A program made the translations under genes and the position numbers. The notes beneath the pieces are model-generated. The model did not search any database. It saw nothing but the letters and a program-made list of their open reading frames with translations, and had not been told where the DNA came from. Below are positions 48,301-56,348 of a DNA stretch of 64,000 nt, in pieces. Every line of letters starts with the position of its first letter. Within the stretch, counting starts at the first letter, position 1. This DNA is from Methanobacteriota archaeon (lineage in GTDB: Archaea > Thermoplasmatota > Poseidoniia > Poseidoniales > Thalassarchaeaceae), in NCBI GenBank assembly GCA_016845365.1, contig JAERST010000022.1, positions 1 to 64,000 of the forward strand, written 5' to 3'.

Positions 48301-49333
48301 CCGAGGGGGTGTAGAGCAGATTGGTTACTCCATGGTCGGCGACGCTGATGAGCACATCTACGGAGATTGAACCACCTGTATTCGTCGCAGTGATTCGATG
48401 GGTCGTGAGAGATTGGACGTTTAACGGAGAGCCGCGGATTGAACCATCGTCTTGGAATAATGTGAGGCCGTCAGGTAGCGGCGGTTCGACCGACCACGAA
48501 ACGATATCGCCTCCGGTCGTGGTCGGAACAACTTGCATCGAATCGCCGATGGTCAGATGGTAGCGATTGCCGCCATATCCCAAGCCCATCGGCGCTTCGT
48601 GAATCACTATGATTCGAATCTCTACGCTGACCGAACCACCCTGATTTGAGACCGTGATCGTGTGGTTCGAATCGCCCAAGAATTCGGCTTCACCGTCGAT
48701 TGATCCGTCCTCGAGCAAGGTGAAGCCGAATGGTAACTCCGGAGAAACTGACCACTGCTCTGCATCACCGCCAATGACCTGAGGAGGGTCGAGGTGGCAG
48801 TGGTGGCCCAATTCGCAATCCAGCACCAAATCGGCGTAGAGAATTTGTTCGGGGGCTGAGCTGATGACCTCGATTTCAACCCAAGAATTGGTCGAGCCCA
48901 TTGAATTGGCGGCGACGATTGTGTAACGCAGGTGGCGAGTGACTTCTGTCGGAGTTCCGGAAATTACTCCGGTTTCGTCATCGAGTTCGAGGCCTTGAGG
49001 AAGAGGCGGATTAATCACCCAAGATTCGGGGCCGTCGCCGATGAACGATGGGGTCAGAGCTTGCATTTCTTCTCCGACGGTGAGGAGGATATCGGTCTCG
49101 CCGTAGGACAATTGCTCAGGCCTTTCCATCTGTCGGCAGACCTCGCCGGTGAAGACTTGGTCGAGACGACAATCCTCTGCCGTTATCTGTTCAACAACGC
49201 ACTCAGGATGGTTCGGTTGTTGCTCGCAATCGATTTCATCGGGCAGCTTCTCACCCGATTCGAATAGCCCCATACAACCCGAGCTGAACATCATCACAGT
49301 CAGCAGGATTGCCACCTGCGCGCGCGTGGGCAT
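45371..49333 (-). CDS. Lipoprotein with putative-Ig (He_PIG-like) repeats and a Peptidase_M60-like zinc metalloprotease domain
   Basis: Lipobox LTVMMFSSGCMG; at least five EW/SW.(V/I)(D/N/E)P.LP.GL...G.I.G.P repeats; GRGKMIGFGHEGWVG domain; HELGHNHQ (46142-46156) followed by E in TTETGCNFASLYL; C-terminal fn3-like. Confidence 0.85.
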   Translation of the reverse strand: MPTRAQVAILLTVMMFSSGCMGLFESGEKLPDEIDCEQQPNHPECVVEQITAEDCRLDQVFTGEVCRQMERPEQLSYGETDILLTVGEEMQALTPSFIGDGPESWVINPPLPQGLELDDETGVISGTPTEVTRHLRYTIVAANSMGSTNSWVEIEVISSAPEQILYADLVLDCELGHHCHLDPPQVIGGDAEQWSVSPELPFGFTLLEDGSIDGEAEFLGDSNHTITVSNQGGSVSVEIRIIVIHEAPMGLGYGGNRYHLTIGDSMQVVPTTTGGDIVSWSVEPPLPDGLTLFQDDGSIRGSPLNVQSLTTHRITATNTGGSISVDVLISVADHGVTNLLYTPSELSLRQGESLNLAPTHRGGTPDTWQIAPPLPNGVQFDTTNGRIQGTVQDMQPWTTYTIWANNTGGSPSTEFRLRVTSQPPDLISFEQNQYALAADEPAFIGVTNDGPDIETWEVDPALPIGLSLASNGSIEGIPNERTDWAQYTIWANNSGGAVGLIIWIGVHDIRADQQELLQGLEKADWGGYPSHILPIGKWAFPLGLDDSNNAVVSGSHVGRGKMIGFGHEGWVGYNTTFNLRAVEWACGEAAEVGLAYGSGYEHFADELEGEGHTVHYSVTPRDLSGLDCLLDEFWNDHDDADNANLVAFMEEGGGIVMGGHAWYWSYFNSDVAHNYPGNKIAKKTGLFISSAYGGNDINFQNIPHRYYTISNAVEAVLADRIDGTPMSSEEAAIAYAAISDCTWVVTLDYKKFWTPLRDLVNQTGYTVVPASGGYDLGADPVADIILRLEDALMWMLPPDELPAHPSHVEFPGEVPSNATRISRTVTVNATQPGLHGYFGYAGARSHLRMATGLYAAPGEVVTVSVDQDTANLTFYILIGAHTDGLWHKERIHRHARIYRSFDFDSTSIEVANAFGGPIYVWIPAGSEYGDIEVSFSGAVRAPMFILDETTDYVWTNTVRDYPAPWAEMIGHDFIMSVPSSDIRDLENPTDLMEWWDIALAMEHEVYGFEPWPRVERAVFDVQISAGWMHSGYPFMAHTASVAGVMDLDYISTNGDWGMFHELGHNHQWMPSTLPGTTETGCNFASLYLMEDLVGVGHGHGSMSPENRDANVRNYFDNGANINSWSVWIALVTYYMVKEYWEGWEPITEALTVYYTLPANQVPNTGDEKFNAWVLHLSNATGYNTAPYHAAWGFPLTQKTFDDLDHLPVWVDDQLRGEYFSYDAMLRGLAAANVTSSASDFVWETYDNGTNTTLTLYYGTTDMGNQSLLWGNSADLGDAEVGWGEAELTGLSSSTTYYARVKSSSDGRDTWFGPISWTTTS

Positions 49334-49335
49334 GT

Positions 49336-49356
49336 CCGACCACCTGTGGTGGTCGG
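49336..49356 (-). promoter_or_regulatory. Perfect 9-bp hairpin immediately upstream of the M60 lipoprotein start, overlapping its putative SD
   Basis: Minus strand CCGACCACC-ACA-GGTGGTCGG-ACATG; ATG at 49333. Confidence 0.75.
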
Positions 49357-49401
49357 CAATAACTGTAATCCGGACGTGTCCGAAAAGGTTCGATTCAAGA
49401 C

Positions 49402-50682
49402 TCAGAGGCCGGGGTAGGCAGGGCCTTTTTGAATCGCGTAATTTACCGTTTGGAAGCGCGATTTGAACTCGGCCACGTCGCGTTGGACTGTGGCCGTGTC
49501 CTCTTCTTCGATTAGGGCGCGAGCGTAGAATCGAGCGACGTCCTGCATCTCATCCGTGCCCATTCCGACGCGGGTCAATTCCGGCGTTCCCAGCCTCAGC
49601 CCGCTCGGGCCACTCATGGCCTTGGTATCACCCGGAAGCATGTTCATGTTGGTGATGATTCCACACTCCTCGAGCGTCTGCGCCGCTCGCTTCCCCGCCC
49701 CTGAGTCAGGTCCTCCGTGGCGGGTCAGAATCTGATGGCTCGCCGTGAATCCGCGCTCCTCGGCGAGCACATCGAATCCTTCTGCAGCCAATGCCGCGCC
49801 CAGCGCCTTGGCATTGGCGACGATGTCGCGCGCGTAATCAGAGCCAAAGGCCTCGAATTCAGCAAGCGCGACAACCTTCCCGGCGACGTGATGCAAATGA
49901 TAGGAAGAACAAACGCCTGGGAAGATGGAATTATTCAGTTTCTTATGCAGGGCTTCGTCCTCAGAATCGCTTAGCACGAAGCCCCCTTGAGGACCGGGGA
50001 ATGTTTTGTGACTGGACCCGGTCATCACATCCGCGCCCTCGCGAAGGGGGTCCTGAAATTGTCCTCCAGCGATGAGCCCCATCACGTGGGCGCCATCATA
50101 CATCACCGTCGCACCAACCTCGTGGGCGGCATCGGCCAACTCCTTCATCGGAATAGGGAACAGAATAACCGATTGGCCGAACAAAGCCAATTCCGGCTGC
50201 TCCTCGCGAATCAGAGCGCAAGCCGCATCGACATCCGGCTCCATGCGCTCCTCATTCCATGGATAGGTCACAAGGTTGAGTCCACGCATCCCAACAGCCC
50301 CCATCGGGTGATGCGAGATGTGACCGCCATCAGCGGTTGAGACCGCAGTAATCGTATCACCCGGCTTTGTCAGCGCCTTCAGAGCGCCCATATTCGAGAC
50401 GGTGCCTGAAATCGATTGGATATTTGCGAATCGGCAATCGAAAACTCTCCGCGCCGATTCGATTCCGATGCTTTCAATCGTATCGAAATCGTCACACCCT
50501 TGGTAGTACCTCTTCCCGGGAAGCCCTTCGGCGTAGCGTCCGTGGAGGTCACCTTGAACGGCCTTGGCAACAAGAGGGGAGAGGATGTTTTCGCTGGCGA
50601 TCATCGGTAGCGAATCTCGGTAATGTCGCCCCGAAGCCGCACTGGCCTGCATCACGGCTTCGACCTGTTCGCTCGGATTCAT
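49402..50682 (-). CDS. glyA: Serine hydroxymethyltransferase
   Basis: MIASENILSPLVAKAVQGDLHGRYAEGLPGKRYYQGCDDFD; PLP lysine motif VMTGSSHKTFPGPQGGFVLSD. Confidence 0.98.
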   Translation of the reverse strand: MNPSEQVEAVMQASAASGRHYRDSLPMIASENILSPLVAKAVQGDLHGRYAEGLPGKRYYQGCDDFDTIESIGIESARRVFDCRFANIQSISGTVSNMGALKALTKPGDTITAVSTADGGHISHHPMGAVGMRGLNLVTYPWNEERMEPDVDAACALIREEQPELALFGQSVILFPIPMKELADAAHEVGATVMYDGAHVMGLIAGGQFQDPLREGADVMTGSSHKTFPGPQGGFVLSDSEDEALHKKLNNSIFPGVCSSYHLHHVAGKVVALAEFEAFGSDYARDIVANAKALGAALAAEGFDVLAEERGFTASHQILTRHGGPDSGAGKRAAQTLEECGIITNMNMLPGDTKAMSGPSGLRLGTPELTRVGMGTDEMQDVARFYARALIEEEDTATVQRDVAEFKSRFQTVNYAIQKGPAYPGL

Positions 50683-50788
50683 GCGTCATGCTTCCGCTCT
50701 CGGTCAAAGAGTCTGACGGTCGCACAGCCTCGCATTTTCGCGCGTTCGCCTGCGAGAGTTATTTCAATCGCTGCTACCTTGGCAAGGC

Positions 50789-53053
50789 ATGACCCGCACC
50801 GCGAAGCCTCTGACTCTGCTCCTCGCCCTCCTCCTGCTCATGGGTCCTCCGGCCGTGCTTGCGGATGATAGCGATGGGGACGGTGTCGACGATTCAATCG
50901 ATGATTTTCCGAATAATCCATGCGCTGATACAGACACCGACGGCGACGGATTGCCCGATTCGGTCGTCGCCGGCTGCTCCTCAAGTTCAGTCGTCGCTTA
51001 CACTTCATTCGAGGACCCTTACACGATTAGCAGCGTGAAGTACACCGATACTGGTGACCAGGATAGTGACCGATACCTGTGGAATAATGCCAATGAGCCT
51101 CATGTCGCGCATAACCAAACGACTGGAGCTGAGATGGGCTTCACGCTGTATTACGAGTCCACCGGCGGGGTTGGACTGACCGATGGAGATTATTTCGGCA
51201 CGATCAATTATACTGGAACGGTGGGTAATTTCAGTGATGGTGACAAGGGCTACCAGATGTCTGATGTTGACGGTATTACCACGCTGGCTCTAGAGCAGGT
51301 GACCGCTGATTCGGTTAGCCTTGACCTCTTCTTGCAAGATACCGGCTACGAGACCTCGAACCCCGAGGATTATCTGATTATCCGCTGGGTTACCTCGACC
51401 AGTTCGACCGACATTCTCAACACCAGCGGACAGGACATCGATGCTGACTTCTCTGCCTACCTCGATGTCTGGACAACGGAGACGATGTCGCTGAGTGGGG
51501 CGACAGGTTCACTTGAGATTGAATTCTCTTCGAATAGCGCCACCGAAGCGCTCTACCTCGATAATATCGTCTTCACGGGGAATTCGACGCTGACCGAGGA
51601 CCTCGACGACGATAATGACGGTTGGTCCGATGTCGACGAAGATGCTTGCATGACCGACCCACTCGACTCGGGCAGCGTGCCTGCGGATACCGATGGAGAT
51701 GGGGTTTGCGATGCCCTCGAGGGAGAGGATACCGATGGCGATGGCATCGCCAACGAGGAAGATGATGATGATGATAATGACGGCGTCGCCGACGAGGATG
51801 ATGCCTTCCCACTCGATTCATCCGAGTGGGCCGACGCCGATGGCGACGGAGTCGGCGATAATGCCGACTCCGACGATGATAACGATGGATATTCTGACAC
51901 GACCGAGGCCGATTGCGGCTCGGACCCCAACGATGCTGGCTCGACCCCGGTCGACAGCGATGGAGACGATCTCTGCGACGACCTAGACTCCGATGATGAT
52001 GGAGACGGGGTCGACGATGATGAGGACGAATTCCCCAATGATGGCACAGAGACCGTCGATAGCGATGGAGATGGTATAGGCGATAATGCCGATACCGATG
52101 ATGATAATGATGGTGCGAGCGATGTCGAGGAATCAAATTGCAATACCGACCCGCTCGACGCGGCTAGTTACCCGATGGATTCTGACGGCGATGGCGTCTG
52201 TGATTACCTAGACATGGACGGAGATAATGACGGCGTCAACGACGCCGACGACGATTTTCCAGAGGACGAATGTGCCTGGACGGACACCGACAAGGACGGC
52301 ATGCCGGACAAGATAGTCGAAGGCTGTACGACCACTTTGACCGAAGATGATGACGATGACGACGATGGTTGGTCGGATAGCGTCGAAGAAATCTGCGGCA
52401 GCGACCACATGGATGATTCATCGCTGCCCGCCGACCTCGACGGCGACCGTATCTGTGACGAGAGCGATTACGATGATGACGAGGACGGCGTTCCCGACGA
52501 TGAGGATGAATTCCCTCGCGATAACACAGAATTCGTCGATACGGACGGCGACGGAACCGGCGATAATGCCGATACCGATGATGACGGTGATGGTTGGCCG
52601 GACGCGGTCGAGGAAGCCTGCGAGTCTGGACCGCTCGACCCGAATCACATCCCCCGAGACCGCGACGGTGACGGCATGTGCGACCTGCAAGACCCAGACG
52701 ACGATGGCGACGGAGTTGCAGACGAGGAGGACGCTTTCGCAAATGACCAGGATGAGTGGGATGATACCGATGGTGACGGAGTTGGCAACAATGCCGATAC
52801 CGACGATGATGGAGATGGATACACTGACGAAGAGGAGACGGATTGTCTGAGCGACCCTCTCGATGTGAAATCAATTCCAGCTGACATCGATGGTGATGGA
52901 ATCTGCGACGCACTAGACACAGACAATACCGATGGTCCTGACTACGTAGCCCCAGAGGAACCAAAGGACGACTCTCTGCCCGGATTCCCTGCGATGTTGG
53001 CAGCACTAGCACTGCTCGGAGCAACGGTTCTGAACCGACACAGGCGTCAGTGA
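50789..53053 (+). CDS. Secreted TSP3-repeat protein with PGF-CTERM-like C-terminus
   Basis: Signal peptide MTRTAKPLTLLLALLLLMGPPAVLA; many DxDGDGxxDxxD repeats; tail DDSLPGFPAMLAALALLGATVLNRHRRQ. Confidence 0.85.
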   Translation: MTRTAKPLTLLLALLLLMGPPAVLADDSDGDGVDDSIDDFPNNPCADTDTDGDGLPDSVVAGCSSSSVVAYTSFEDPYTISSVKYTDTGDQDSDRYLWNNANEPHVAHNQTTGAEMGFTLYYESTGGVGLTDGDYFGTINYTGTVGNFSDGDKGYQMSDVDGITTLALEQVTADSVSLDLFLQDTGYETSNPEDYLIIRWVTSTSSTDILNTSGQDIDADFSAYLDVWTTETMSLSGATGSLEIEFSSNSATEALYLDNIVFTGNSTLTEDLDDDNDGWSDVDEDACMTDPLDSGSVPADTDGDGVCDALEGEDTDGDGIANEEDDDDDNDGVADEDDAFPLDSSEWADADGDGVGDNADSDDDNDGYSDTTEADCGSDPNDAGSTPVDSDGDDLCDDLDSDDDGDGVDDDEDEFPNDGTETVDSDGDGIGDNADTDDDNDGASDVEESNCNTDPLDAASYPMDSDGDGVCDYLDMDGDNDGVNDADDDFPEDECAWTDTDKDGMPDKIVEGCTTTLTEDDDDDDDGWSDSVEEICGSDHMDDSSLPADLDGDRICDESDYDDDEDGVPDDEDEFPRDNTEFVDTDGDGTGDNADTDDDGDGWPDAVEEACESGPLDPNHIPRDRDGDGMCDLQDPDDDGDGVADEEDAFANDQDEWDDTDGDGVGNNADTDDDGDGYTDEEETDCLSDPLDVKSIPADIDGDGICDALDTDNTDGPDYVAPEEPKDDSLPGFPAMLAALALLGATVLNRHRRQ

Positions 53054-53085
53054 AGGCCAAAAGGTGGTGAAGACGCCGAAGGGCG

Positions 53086-55725
53086 ATGACATCACAGCGA
53101 AAGGTCTCGATGATTCTTGTTTTGCTTCTCGTTCTGTCTGTTCCAACAGATGCTTTTGGATGGTCAAGCGGGAAGACCGGATCCTCTACCTCGGGCTGTA
53201 GTTGTCACGGTGGAGGTGCGAATCAAGTAACACCCTCGCTGAGCGGACTTCCAGCGGATGGTTACGAGCCGAATTCGACTTACAATCTCTCAATTGGTGG
53301 CAGTGGAAGTGTCAGCGGCTCGGGTGGTGGATTCAATCTCGATGCTGATGATGGAACCTTCTCAAACCCAGGTTCGAACGCTCAGATTTCAAGTGGTGAA
53401 GTGACTCACTCAAACTCAAACGCGCGCTCGTGGACAGTCGATTGGACAGCTCCTGCGAATGGTTCTGGCAACGTGACTTTCGACATGGCAGTGAACTTTG
53501 TCAACGGCAACGGGAACACTGGTGGGGATGGCTGGGGCACCGATTCTTGGGTGCTTTCTCAGGCTGCGCTCGACTCCGACGGTGATGGTTGGAGTGATGA
53601 TGACGAGGGTGCTTGTGGTACTGATTCGAACGATAATTCAAGCATCCCGAGCGACGGGGATGGCGACGGAATTTGTGACCCCGTCGACACCGATGATGAT
53701 GGAGATGGCTGGTCTGATACTGAGGAACAGATGTGCGGGACCGACCCGGACGACGACTCCTCGGTCCCGACCGATACCGATGCGGATGGAACTTGCAATA
53801 CGATGGATACCGACGATGATGGAGATGGTTGGACCGATACGGACGAGGCGGATTGTGGGACCAATTCAACCGACTCGGACTCGACCCCGCTCGATACCGA
53901 TTCTGACGGGACGTGCAATGCCCTAGACTCGGATGATGATGGTGATGGTTGGAGTGATGTTGACGAGGCGGCGTGTGGAACTAATTCGACCGACGCCGAC
54001 TCGACTCCAATTGATAGCGACGGGGATGGAATGTGCAATTCCCTCGATGCCGACGATGATGACGATGGTTGGAGCGATGTCGATGAAGCGGCTTGCGGAA
54101 CCAATTCTACCGACCGCTTCTCAACCCCGGTAGATACCGATTCAGATGGTACGTGCGATGCGGTCGACGAGGATGATGATGGAGATGGTTGGAGCGATGC
54201 GGAGGAGACAACATGTGGTTCAAACACGACCGATTCAGGTAGCGTCCCGGCTGATTTCGATGGGGATGGAGTGTGCGATGCCAGCGATGCTGATGATGAC
54301 GACGATGGTTACAACGACACCGAGGATGATTTCCCATTCGATGATACTGAATGGAAGGATACCGACGGTGATGGTCGAGGAGATAATGCAGACTTCGACG
54401 ATGATGACGATTCATGGAATGATGCCGACGAAGTCGATTGTGGCACGGACCCTCTGAATTCCTCCGATATTCCAGCCGACCCGGATGGAGATCGGATTTG
54501 CAGCCCTCTCGACGATGATGACGATGGGGACGGTGTGCTCGATGTCGACGATGCATTCCCGGACGATGCTAGTGAATCGGCCGATTTGGATGGGGATGGA
54601 GTCGGCGATAATGCGGATACGGATGATGATGGCGATTCATGGAGCGATGCCGACGAAGCGAATTGCGGAACCGACCCGCGCGATGCTGGCGCGGTGCCGG
54701 CCGATTTCGATGGGGATTCAGTTTGCGATGTTGTGGACACGGATGACGATGATGACGGTCATTCCGATGTCGATGATGCCTTCCCGATGAATGCTAGCGA
54801 ATGGCTCGACACCGATGCTGACGGGATTGGCGACAATGCCGATTCAGATGATGATGGTGATGGCTGGATGGATGCTGACGAGGATACTTGTGGAACCGAT
54901 TCGATGGACTTAGCATCGGTTCCGTCCGATATCGACATGGATGCAATTTGCGATGCCGTCGATGAGGACGACGATGGTGACGGCGTGCTAGATGTCGACG
55001 ACCTATTCCCGACCGATGGTACCGAGTGGGCCGACCTTGATGGCGACGGTATCGGCGACAATGCCGATACCGACCGTGATGGCGATGGTACCGAGAATGA
55101 CGAGGATGCCTTCCCGGAGGACCCTTCCGAATCTGGTGATCTCGATGGTGACGGCATCGGAGACAATGCTGACGAAGATGCCGATGGAGATGGTTGGTCG
55201 GATGAGGATGAAATCACTCATGGATACGACCCACTGGATGCTAATTCATCGCCGGTAGACACGGACGGCGATGGTGAGACTGACAATACAGACCGAGATG
55301 ACGACGGAGATGGTTTTGAGGACCGTGAGGAGGAAAAGTGCCTTTCGGACCCACTTCTGGCAGACTCAATTCCGGCAAATGCTGATGGAGACCTAGAGTG
55401 CGACGAACTCGACGAGGACGACGATAACGACGGAGTCCCAGACATCTTCGACGACTTCCCATTCGACCCATTAGAGCGGCGCGATAGCGATGGCGACGGC
55501 GAGGGTGATAACTCCGATTTCGACGATGATAACGACGGTTGGTCGGATTATGCCGAGTCACAATGCCTGACGATTTCGACCGATCCAAATAGCGTTCCTG
55601 CTGATTCAGACGGCGACGGGATTTGTGACCTCAACGAGAAAGAGGAAGGCGGTCTGCTGCCTGGATTTGGGGCTTTGGCGGCTCTCGCGATTCTGAGTCT
55701 TGCGGCGATTTCTCGGCGTGATTGA
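53086..55725 (+). CDS. Secreted TSP3-repeat protein, N-terminal choice-of-anchor/reeler-like domain, PGF-CTERM-like C-terminus
   Basis: Signal peptide MILVLLLVLSVPTDAFG; TSGCSCHGGGANQ N-terminal domain; regular ~40-aa TSP3 repeats; tail GGLLPGFGALAALAILSLAAISRRD. Confidence 0.85.
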   Translation: MTSQRKVSMILVLLLVLSVPTDAFGWSSGKTGSSTSGCSCHGGGANQVTPSLSGLPADGYEPNSTYNLSIGGSGSVSGSGGGFNLDADDGTFSNPGSNAQISSGEVTHSNSNARSWTVDWTAPANGSGNVTFDMAVNFVNGNGNTGGDGWGTDSWVLSQAALDSDGDGWSDDDEGACGTDSNDNSSIPSDGDGDGICDPVDTDDDGDGWSDTEEQMCGTDPDDDSSVPTDTDADGTCNTMDTDDDGDGWTDTDEADCGTNSTDSDSTPLDTDSDGTCNALDSDDDGDGWSDVDEAACGTNSTDADSTPIDSDGDGMCNSLDADDDDDGWSDVDEAACGTNSTDRFSTPVDTDSDGTCDAVDEDDDGDGWSDAEETTCGSNTTDSGSVPADFDGDGVCDASDADDDDDGYNDTEDDFPFDDTEWKDTDGDGRGDNADFDDDDDSWNDADEVDCGTDPLNSSDIPADPDGDRICSPLDDDDDGDGVLDVDDAFPDDASESADLDGDGVGDNADTDDDGDSWSDADEANCGTDPRDAGAVPADFDGDSVCDVVDTDDDDDGHSDVDDAFPMNASEWLDTDADGIGDNADSDDDGDGWMDADEDTCGTDSMDLASVPSDIDMDAICDAVDEDDDGDGVLDVDDLFPTDGTEWADLDGDGIGDNADTDRDGDGTENDEDAFPEDPSESGDLDGDGIGDNADEDADGDGWSDEDEITHGYDPLDANSSPVDTDGDGETDNTDRDDDGDGFEDREEEKCLSDPLLADSIPANADGDLECDELDEDDDNDGVPDIFDDFPFDPLERRDSDGDGEGDNSDFDDDNDGWSDYAESQCLTISTDPNSVPADSDGDGICDLNEKEEGGLLPGFGALAALAILSLAAISRRD
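53570..54300 (+). repeat. Near-regular ~120-bp (40-aa) coding tandem repeats
   Basis: Unit DDDGDGWSDVDEAACGTNSTDADSTPIDSDGDGMCNSLDA repeated; DNA motif gatgatgatggagatggttgg recurs. Confidence 0.8.
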
Positions 55726-55832
55726 ACGGCCGCCGACAGCAGACCCGACCGTGCGCTGCGCGCGGGTTCGTGACAAACGATTCCTAATTTCTCAAGGCGC
55801 CACAAAGCGTACGCCCGGAGTGAGAGAAGTGG

Positions 55833-55905
55833 CGCCGACAGCAGGACTCGAACCTGCGACCTGCGGATTAACAGTCCGCCGCTCCACCAACTAAGCTATG
55901 TCGGC
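55833..55905 (-). tRNA. tRNA-Asn(GTT), CCA encoded at 55830-55832
   Basis: Minus strand GCCGACATAGCTTAGTTGGTGGAGCGGCGGACTGTTAATCCGCAGGTCGCAGGTTCGAGTCCTGCTGTCGGCG; loop CTGTTAA. Confidence 0.97.
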
Positions 55906-56018
55906 CCAGCCTGCGGCGGGAACAACCGTTCATGAATCAATCGCTGGGCAGGACACGAGAAATCGAGTGCGCAGCAGGTTCGTTCTTGTCGCCATCCTAC
56001 CAGTCAGGCGTCGAGTAT

Positions 56019-56335
56019 GTCTGTACCGTAGAGAGTAGCGCGAAGCGTGCATTCAGTGTGGGGACTGGGTATTTTCAGGAAGGAACTCAGCAACTCATAT
56101 CGATTTCAATCTTCGATTACACAGTGTATTCCTTGCTGTAATTTCGATGAGACTCCGAGCCGCCGGCTCCATCATCTAGTGAGTCTGTACCGTAGAGAGT
56201 AGCGCGAAGCGCGCATTCAGTGTGGGGACTGGGAATTTTCCGGAAGGAAATCAGCAACTCATATCGATTTCAATCTTCGATTACACAGTGTATTCCTTGC
56301 CGTAATTTCGATGAGAATCCGAGCCATTGGCTCGG
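56019..56335. repeat. Tandem duplicated ~143-bp non-coding element (164-bp offset), each copy bounded by a short hairpin
   Basis: 56019-56161 and 56183-56325 align without gaps with about 6 mismatches; copy 2 followed by CCGAGCC-att-GGCTCGG (56319-56335), copy 1 by GAGCC-gcc-GGCTC. Confidence 0.9.
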
Positions 56336-56348
56336 AGGCGAAGAGAAA

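Noticed and set aside
51553-52143. Long minus-strand ORFs (196 aa and 187 aa; also 52236-53060, 274 aa) opposite the TSP3 gene
   Set aside because: Ser/His/Arg-rich translations are antisense readings of Asp/Gly codon repeats; no start context or domains.
53559-54227. Minus-strand 222-aa ORF and related antisense ORFs
   Set aside because: Antisense shadow of the 120-bp TSP3 repeats in the 53086-55725 gene.
53570-55640. Regularly spaced repeats considered as a CRISPR array
   Set aside because: Period is a coding 40-aa unit in a continuous ORF; spacers are not unique and no cas genes are present.
55700-55894. 64-aa plus ORF ending ...APTAGLEPATCGLTVRRSTN
   Set aside because: Antisense translation of tRNA-Asn; a common spurious ORF.
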